From contig OY970235.1 in the NCBI GenBank assembly GCA_963714145.1, forward strand, positions 2,480,001 to 2,544,000: a stretch of DNA of 64,000 nucleotides, in the 5' to 3' direction. The position numbers and the translations under genes were made by a program. Below the pieces are notes generated by a model. That model searched no databases. It had not been told where the DNA came from and was given only the letters and a program-made list of their open reading frames with translations. Positions 60,235-64,000 of this stretch are shown in pieces (within the stretch, counting starts at the first letter, position 1; each line of letters opens with the position of its first letter). Source of the stretch: JBBWZH01 sp035544115. Lineage in GTDB: Bacteria > Actinomycetota > Actinomycetes > Mycobacteriales > CADCTP01.

Positions 60235-60396
60235 CTAAATGGACGAGTCGAACCGGCGGTGGGTTTCCGGGTCGGCCAAGCGGTCGAGCGAAACCTCCAG
60301 TTGACCACTTACCAACTCAGGGTCGCGGAGCTGACCCGCCAGCTCGGCAAGGCTCTCCCAGCCATCGGCGGCGATAGGCAGATCCGGCGTACTCAC
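60235..60396 (-). CDS. fxsA: FxSxx-COOH precursor-like peptide (FxsA candidate)
   Basis: This 53-residue product starts at GTG 60396 and ends in F-D-S-S-I before TAG. That is the FxSxx C-terminal motif that names FxsA-type RiPP precursors. The body is an acidic, Leu/Asp-rich leader (WESLAELAGQLRDPELV, LDRLADPETHRRF). The ribosome binding site GGGAGGAG lies 9 bases before the GTG. It lies 247 bases upstream of the TIR-NB-ARC-TPR gene on the same strand. In characterised systems the radical-SAM enzyme FxsB crosslinks the C-terminal Phe region; no such enzyme is encoded in this window. It is easily missed because of its size and GTG start. Confidence 0.75.
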   Translation of the reverse strand: MSTPDLPIAADGWESLAELAGQLRDPELVSGQLEVSLDRLADPETHRRFDSSI

Positions 60397-60720
60397 AGGG
60401 GTGAGCTCCTCCCGTCAGGGTCCATCTCCCCACCGCGTCGAAATCAGTCTCGGATGCCGTTTCCGCCCGGCGGTTCCCACCGGCGCCGTGCCCCACCTGA
60501 CCTGCGGTGTTACCACTGTCCGGGGACGCCAGACCCTCGACTGACCCGGAGCGTATCAGCCCATGGGCAGTTGACGCCTACAGCACTACTCGGTGCCTGG
60601 TTGGTTGCACAGGGCCTCGATGATCTATGACGGACAGTAATTGCTCACACCCGTCTGGTGAGCATGGGACGAGGACGGGCCGGCGACCTGGGTCGCCGGC
60701 CCGTCGGGTGGGGTCGAGGG
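60397..60720. other. Leader region upstream of fxsA
   Basis: No gene, and no radical-SAM remnant, is visible. An inverted repeat TGCTCAC-N9-GTGAGCA spans 60642-60664. A strong hairpin at 60674-60705 ends the next gene. The fxsA promoter should lie here on the minus strand, but no clear -35/-10 pair was found. Confidence 0.45.
60674..60705 (-). terminator. 14-bp hairpin after the phytase-like/GDPD gene
   Basis: GACGGGCCGGCGAC and its exact complement flank a 4-base loop. On the minus strand it begins 15 bases after the stop at 60721 and separates that gene from fxsA. Confidence 0.7.
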
Positions 60721-63210
60721 TCAGCCCGGGAGGGGTTGACTCAGGGTGATCAGGATGAAGTCGTCGTCGTCGGTGCGGCGGGTGCCGAGGTGGCGGCCGA
60801 CGCTGAACGGGTAGTTGTTGTCGTTGGCGATGATCAGGTGGCGGCGGTCGACGGCGAGCACCGACTCGATCGTGACGTACGGCATGGCGAACTGGCCCGG
60901 TTCGCCGATCAGGTCGCCGGGCTGGGCGAACGGGTCGTGCTGCGCGATGCCGGCCGGGTCGGCGAGGTGCAGCAGGTCGGCCACCGGGGTCTTGGTCAGC
61001 GTGCTGCCGGGGGCGCCGAAGCTGACCGCGTAGACCGCCTTGACGCCGAGCGTGGTGCCGGTGGAGTTGTCCCGTTCGATGGCCACGGCGCGGCCCGGCG
61101 CGTAGAGCTGGAAGTCCGGGACGCTGGAGGTGGTCGGGTCCAGCGGGTAGTTCCAGGTGTTGCCGGTGTAGCGGCGGTGCGCGATGTCGAACTCGGCCAC
61201 CAGCAGGGTGCTGCCGGCGCCGTCCAGCTGGTGTTCGAGCACCGGGTAGAGCCGCCGGCCGTCCGGCGAGATCGCCATGCCCTCGTAGCCGCCGCTCTGC
61301 TGCGCCCGGACCGGCGTGCTGGTCAGGGTCTGCCGGTACGGCCAGCGCAGCCCGGCCAGCCAGGGGGTGTTGCCGCCGGGGCGGACCGGCTGCAGGTTGG
61401 TCCCGTCGTCGCTGCCGGCGACCGCCGGGTCGGCGTAGACCGGGAAGTCGCCGACCAGCGCGACCGTGCGGATGTCCGGGTGGTTCCGCTGCGCGAGCAG
61501 CAGCGTGCGCCAGTCGAAGGACTGCAGGGTCACCCGCGCCTGCAGGTGGTTCGCGGCGATCACGGCGTCGTCGATCCGCTCGAACGGCACCGGTCCGACC
61601 GTCCGGCCGGCGAACTCCGGCCGCGGGTTGATCTTCGTTTCGACGTTGAAGTGGACCGCCCGGGCGTTGCCGGCGCGGACCGCGGCACCCGGCTCGGTGC
61701 GGCCCGGGCCGGTCGAGAACCAGCGGGCGTAGAACGCCGCGAAGTCGAACAGGTTCTGCAGCGTCGGCTTGGTGTACGCGCCGTTCGGCAGCCGCTTCGC
61801 GGCGGCGAACGCGGCGGCCACCGGGGACAGCGCCGGCTCGTTGGTCTGCCGCGGCCGGCCCGGCAGCAGCAGGTCGCAGACGAACCGGGACTGGATCTGC
61901 GCCGCGGTCAGAGTCCGGATCAGCACACCGTCCGCCGGCAGCGGGCGCCCGTCGGCGCGCCGGCACTTGTCCGGGGTGACCGCCGGGTCGTGGTCGATCA
62001 CCGGCACGCCGTCCCGGCTGATCCCGGTGTCTGTCTCCACTGTGGACACCAGGTTGTCCAGGCCGGCCTCGAACGCCGGCAGGGTGTTCTCCGGGCGCAG
62101 TGCGCGGCCACCGCGGTGGCCCTGCGCGTCGAACTTCGCCGGGTCGATCCGGCCGTCCGGCAGCAGGTAGTCGCCTGCGCTGCCGTCATTGTTCTGGTCG
62201 AAGGCGGCCACCCGCTGGTAGAGCAGGTCGGGGTCGTCGCTGATCAGGCCGTCCACGCCGAGCCGGAGCAGCTTGTCCATCTGCGCCGGGTCGTCCACTG
62301 TGTACGGAACGACCTTGAAGCCGTCGGTGTGCAGCTTCGCCACGTCCAGGATTTCGCTGCTGGCGGCGGCCAGCCCGCTACCGGCCGGCGGCGCCGCCCG
62401 GTTCGGCACCACTGTGGACGGATCCCGATCGGCGAGCAGGCTGGCGTCCGGGGAGAGGATCGGCGTGCCGGCACCGAACTGCTGGGCGTGCTGGCGCAGC
62501 GCGTTCAGCACCCGCAGCGCGGTCGGCTCTTCCAGGCCGGGGTTCTGCGGTGACCGCAGCACCCGCCCGGGGGCGTCCGGATCCGGCTGCGCGATCGGCG
62601 CCTCCAGCAGCCGGCCGGACTGTCCGAAGTGGAGCAGGAACGGGCCGAACTCGTCGCCGATCCAGAACGTGCCGTCCGGCGCCTGCTGGATGGACTCCGG
62701 GTCGAAGTCGGCGCCGGTGAGCAGCCGGGCCCGGGTGAACTCGTTGGTGATGCTGAACGGCACCTGGTGGCCCGGGTCGGCCAGATCGACGTGGCCGAGC
62801 ACCTGGACGCCGCTGGTGCTGGCCGGCGCGGCGAGGTCCGGCCGGACCCGGTAGAGCCGCAGCAGGAAGTCCGCGCTGGTCTCCTCCGATCCGTACCCGT
62901 TGTCGAGCAGTGCCCAGTAGACGCCGCGGGCGTGCCGGTCCGGCAACAGGGCCGAGACGCCCTGCACCGGCTGGTGCGCGAACGGCACCTGCTGGCCGGC
63001 GATCGGGCCGGCCCCGATGTACTGCCCGCTGGCCGGACCGCCGCCGAACGTCGCGGCCGGCAGCACCGCGCGACCGCTCAGCGTGGCTGCCCCGGCCGGT
63101 GCGGCGGCGGGTGCCGCGCCGGCTCCGGCCGGTGCGGCTGCCATCCCCACCGCCAGCGCCATCGCCAGCCCGCGGCCCAGCCACGTCGCGTGCGCCCGTC
63201 GCATTCGCAT
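60721..63210 (-). CDS. Exported phytase-like esterase with inserted glycerophosphodiester phosphodiesterase (GDPD) domain
   Basis: The 829-residue protein has a signal peptide (to about 35-45, MALAVGMAAAPAGAGAAPAAAP). An N-terminal part of an esterase-like phytase propeller follows (about 50-230; FDPESIQQAPDGTFWIGDEFGPFLLHF). A GDPD barrel comes next: GHRGGRALRPENTLPAFEAGLDN, VETDTGISRDGVPVIDHDP and HFNVETKIN. The propeller then resumes (GGYEGMAISPDGRRLYPVLEHQL to the C-terminus). It should hydrolyse glycerophosphodiesters or related phosphoesters outside the cell. A segment typical of a GDPD C-terminus (VVPYTVDDPAQMDKLL, GVDGLISDDPDLL) comes before the GDPD N-terminal motif. ATG 63210 or 63204; GGGGGAG lies upstream. 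Confidence 0.82.
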   Translation of the reverse strand: MRMRRAHATWLGRGLAMALAVGMAAAPAGAGAAPAAAPAGAATLSGRAVLPAATFGGGPASGQYIGAGPIAGQQVPFAHQPVQGVSALLPDRHARGVYWALLDNGYGSEETSADFLLRLYRVRPDLAAPASTSGVQVLGHVDLADPGHQVPFSITNEFTRARLLTGADFDPESIQQAPDGTFWIGDEFGPFLLHFGQSGRLLEAPIAQPDPDAPGRVLRSPQNPGLEEPTALRVLNALRQHAQQFGAGTPILSPDASLLADRDPSTVVPNRAAPPAGSGLAAASSEILDVAKLHTDGFKVVPYTVDDPAQMDKLLRLGVDGLISDDPDLLYQRVAAFDQNNDGSAGDYLLPDGRIDPAKFDAQGHRGGRALRPENTLPAFEAGLDNLVSTVETDTGISRDGVPVIDHDPAVTPDKCRRADGRPLPADGVLIRTLTAAQIQSRFVCDLLLPGRPRQTNEPALSPVAAAFAAAKRLPNGAYTKPTLQNLFDFAAFYARWFSTGPGRTEPGAAVRAGNARAVHFNVETKINPRPEFAGRTVGPVPFERIDDAVIAANHLQARVTLQSFDWRTLLLAQRNHPDIRTVALVGDFPVYADPAVAGSDDGTNLQPVRPGGNTPWLAGLRWPYRQTLTSTPVRAQQSGGYEGMAISPDGRRLYPVLEHQLDGAGSTLLVAEFDIAHRRYTGNTWNYPLDPTTSSVPDFQLYAPGRAVAIERDNSTGTTLGVKAVYAVSFGAPGSTLTKTPVADLLHLADPAGIAQHDPFAQPGDLIGEPGQFAMPYVTIESVLAVDRRHLIIANDNNYPFSVGRHLGTRRTDDDDFILITLSQPLPG

Positions 63211-63329
63211 GCGCTCCCCCTTCTCGCCGTGGTCGGCCGATGCCGACGCAAACCGACAGTAGGGGCTCACCGGCCCGTGTCGGGGGACAGCCAGGCGAAC
63301 CGGATATGACCGGAAACCGAACCGCGAGG

Positions 63330-63962
63330 TCAGGCGCGCTGCGTCCCGCCGACGGCGGCCGAGGCGCCGAGCGCGAGGTAGAGGCCGCCGGTCACGTACC
63401 GCTGCCGGGCGGCCAGCCGGGGGCGGCGGCGCAGCCAGCCACCGAGGGCGCCGGCGGCGGCCGCGTAGCCCAGGTCGAAGGTCAGGCCGATCAGCGTGAA
63501 CACGCCGCCGAGGACCAGGATCTGGGTCGCCCCCGAGCCGCGGGCCGGATCGACGAACTGCGGCAGGAACGCCAGGAAGAACAGCGCGACCTTCGGGTTG
63601 GTGATGCCGACCAGGAAACCCTGCCGGAACGCCCGCCCCGACCGGCCGGCGGACCGGGCCGCGGTCAGGTCCGGCCCGCTGCCGCGCAGCGCCCGGATGC
63701 CGAGGTGGATCAGGTACCCGGCGCCGGCGAACCGGACGATCATGAACGCGACGGTCGAGGACGCCAGCAGCGCGGTCAGCCCGGCCGCCGCGCAGACCAC
63801 GAACACCGCGGTCGCGCTGTCGACACCGACCGCGGACACCATCGCCACCCGGCGACCATCCCCGATGCCGCGGGCGAGCAGGAACAGCATGGCCGGGCCG
63901 GGCAGCAGGATCAGCGCGACCGCGGCCAGCGAGAAGACGGCGAGCGTCCCGGTGGTTGGCAT
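63330..63962 (-). CDS. LysE/RhtB-family amino-acid exporter
   Basis: The 210-residue membrane protein has six helices and the family pattern: an N-terminal VALILLPGPAMLFLLARGIGDGRR, a central FRQGFLVGITNPKVALFFLAFLPQF and a C-terminal Gly-rich helix. It exports an amino acid or similar small molecule by proton antiport. The start may be ATG 63962 or GTG 63968. No LysG-like regulator lies within the window. Confidence 0.93.
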   Translation of the reverse strand: MPTTGTLAVFSLAAVALILLPGPAMLFLLARGIGDGRRVAMVSAVGVDSATAVFVVCAAAGLTALLASSTVAFMIVRFAGAGYLIHLGIRALRGSGPDLTAARSAGRSGRAFRQGFLVGITNPKVALFFLAFLPQFVDPARGSGATQILVLGGVFTLIGLTFDLGYAAAAGALGGWLRRRPRLAARQRYVTGGLYLALGASAAVGGTQRA

Positions 63963-64000
63963 GGCCACAGCGTATGAACCCCAGCCACCGGATTCCGGCC

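Noticed and set aside
60166..60630. 154-codon plus-strand frame over the fxsA region
   Set aside because: It is antisense to the well-supported FxsA-like gene and has low-complexity Arg/Pro/Ser content with no domain.
1..64000. Insertion sequences, integrases, phage genes, tRNA or rRNA genes
   Set aside because: No transposase or recombinase motifs, terminal inverted repeats with target duplications, or cloverleaf structures were found on either strand by eye.

Overview
The window is very GC-rich, with strong third-position GC bias, many GTG/TTG starts and purine-rich ribosome binding sites. It encodes SARP/BTAD regulators, CBM13 and CBM2 secreted carbohydrate-active enzymes, Tat signals and an FxSxx-COOH peptide system. 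Together these point to a mycelial actinobacterium, most likely Micromonosporaceae (Actinoplanes-like); the family is an inference. No tRNA, rRNA, transposase, phage or CRISPR feature was recognised.

1-6 kb: the end of a sugar ABC permease, a membrane diguanylate cyclase broken by a one-base shift, and a hemicellulose pair (GH54 arabinofuranosidase and GH10 xylanase, both with CBM13). A LacI-type palindrome lies upstream of the pair. 6-8.4 kb: an EACC1-like protein followed by an EACC1-type caspase, a probable biological-conflict module. 8.4-25.6 kb: ordinary accessory metabolism and envelope genes (VOC, phosphotriesterase with TetR, DinB-like, PASTA lipoprotein, RidA, GT39-like, CBM2-Cip1-like, YjbR, MFS, CehA-like hydrolase, a PLL-like small secreted protein, a two-component system, DUF4032).

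25.7-41.9 kb: a concentration of large STAND/TPR regulators: one XRE-NB-ARC-TPR and three SARP proteins of different architecture. They are interleaved with small exported proteins, two of which end against a regulator gene. An arylamine N-acetyltransferase lies among them. One SARP gene is frameshifted inside an 18-bp minisatellite.

41.9-52.3 kb: a fused alpha/beta-hydrolase-glycosyltransferase divergent from a methyltransferase; a five-gene operon with a membrane thioredoxin-like protein and a Cys-rich exported protein; a subtilase-like secreted protein with no protease domain; a VapBC-type pair; and an exported protein built of three 87-residue repeats. 52.6-55.9 kb: an aldehyde dehydrogenase divergent from an SDR-LDH/MDH pair.

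56-60.4 kb is the most interesting part. It holds an AAC(3)-family acetyltransferase, a single 1053-residue protein joining an FxsC-like TIR domain to NB-ARC and TPR parts of FxsT type, and a 53-codon gene whose product ends in F-D-S-S-I. That small gene is a good candidate fxsA. The radical-SAM maturase FxsB is absent from the window. The window ends with a phytase-like/GDPD exported enzyme and a LysE-family exporter.

Three independent one-base insertions (near 20, 1026 and 35008) should be checked against reads before being treated as pseudogenes. All functional calls come from reading motifs by eye; no database search was run.
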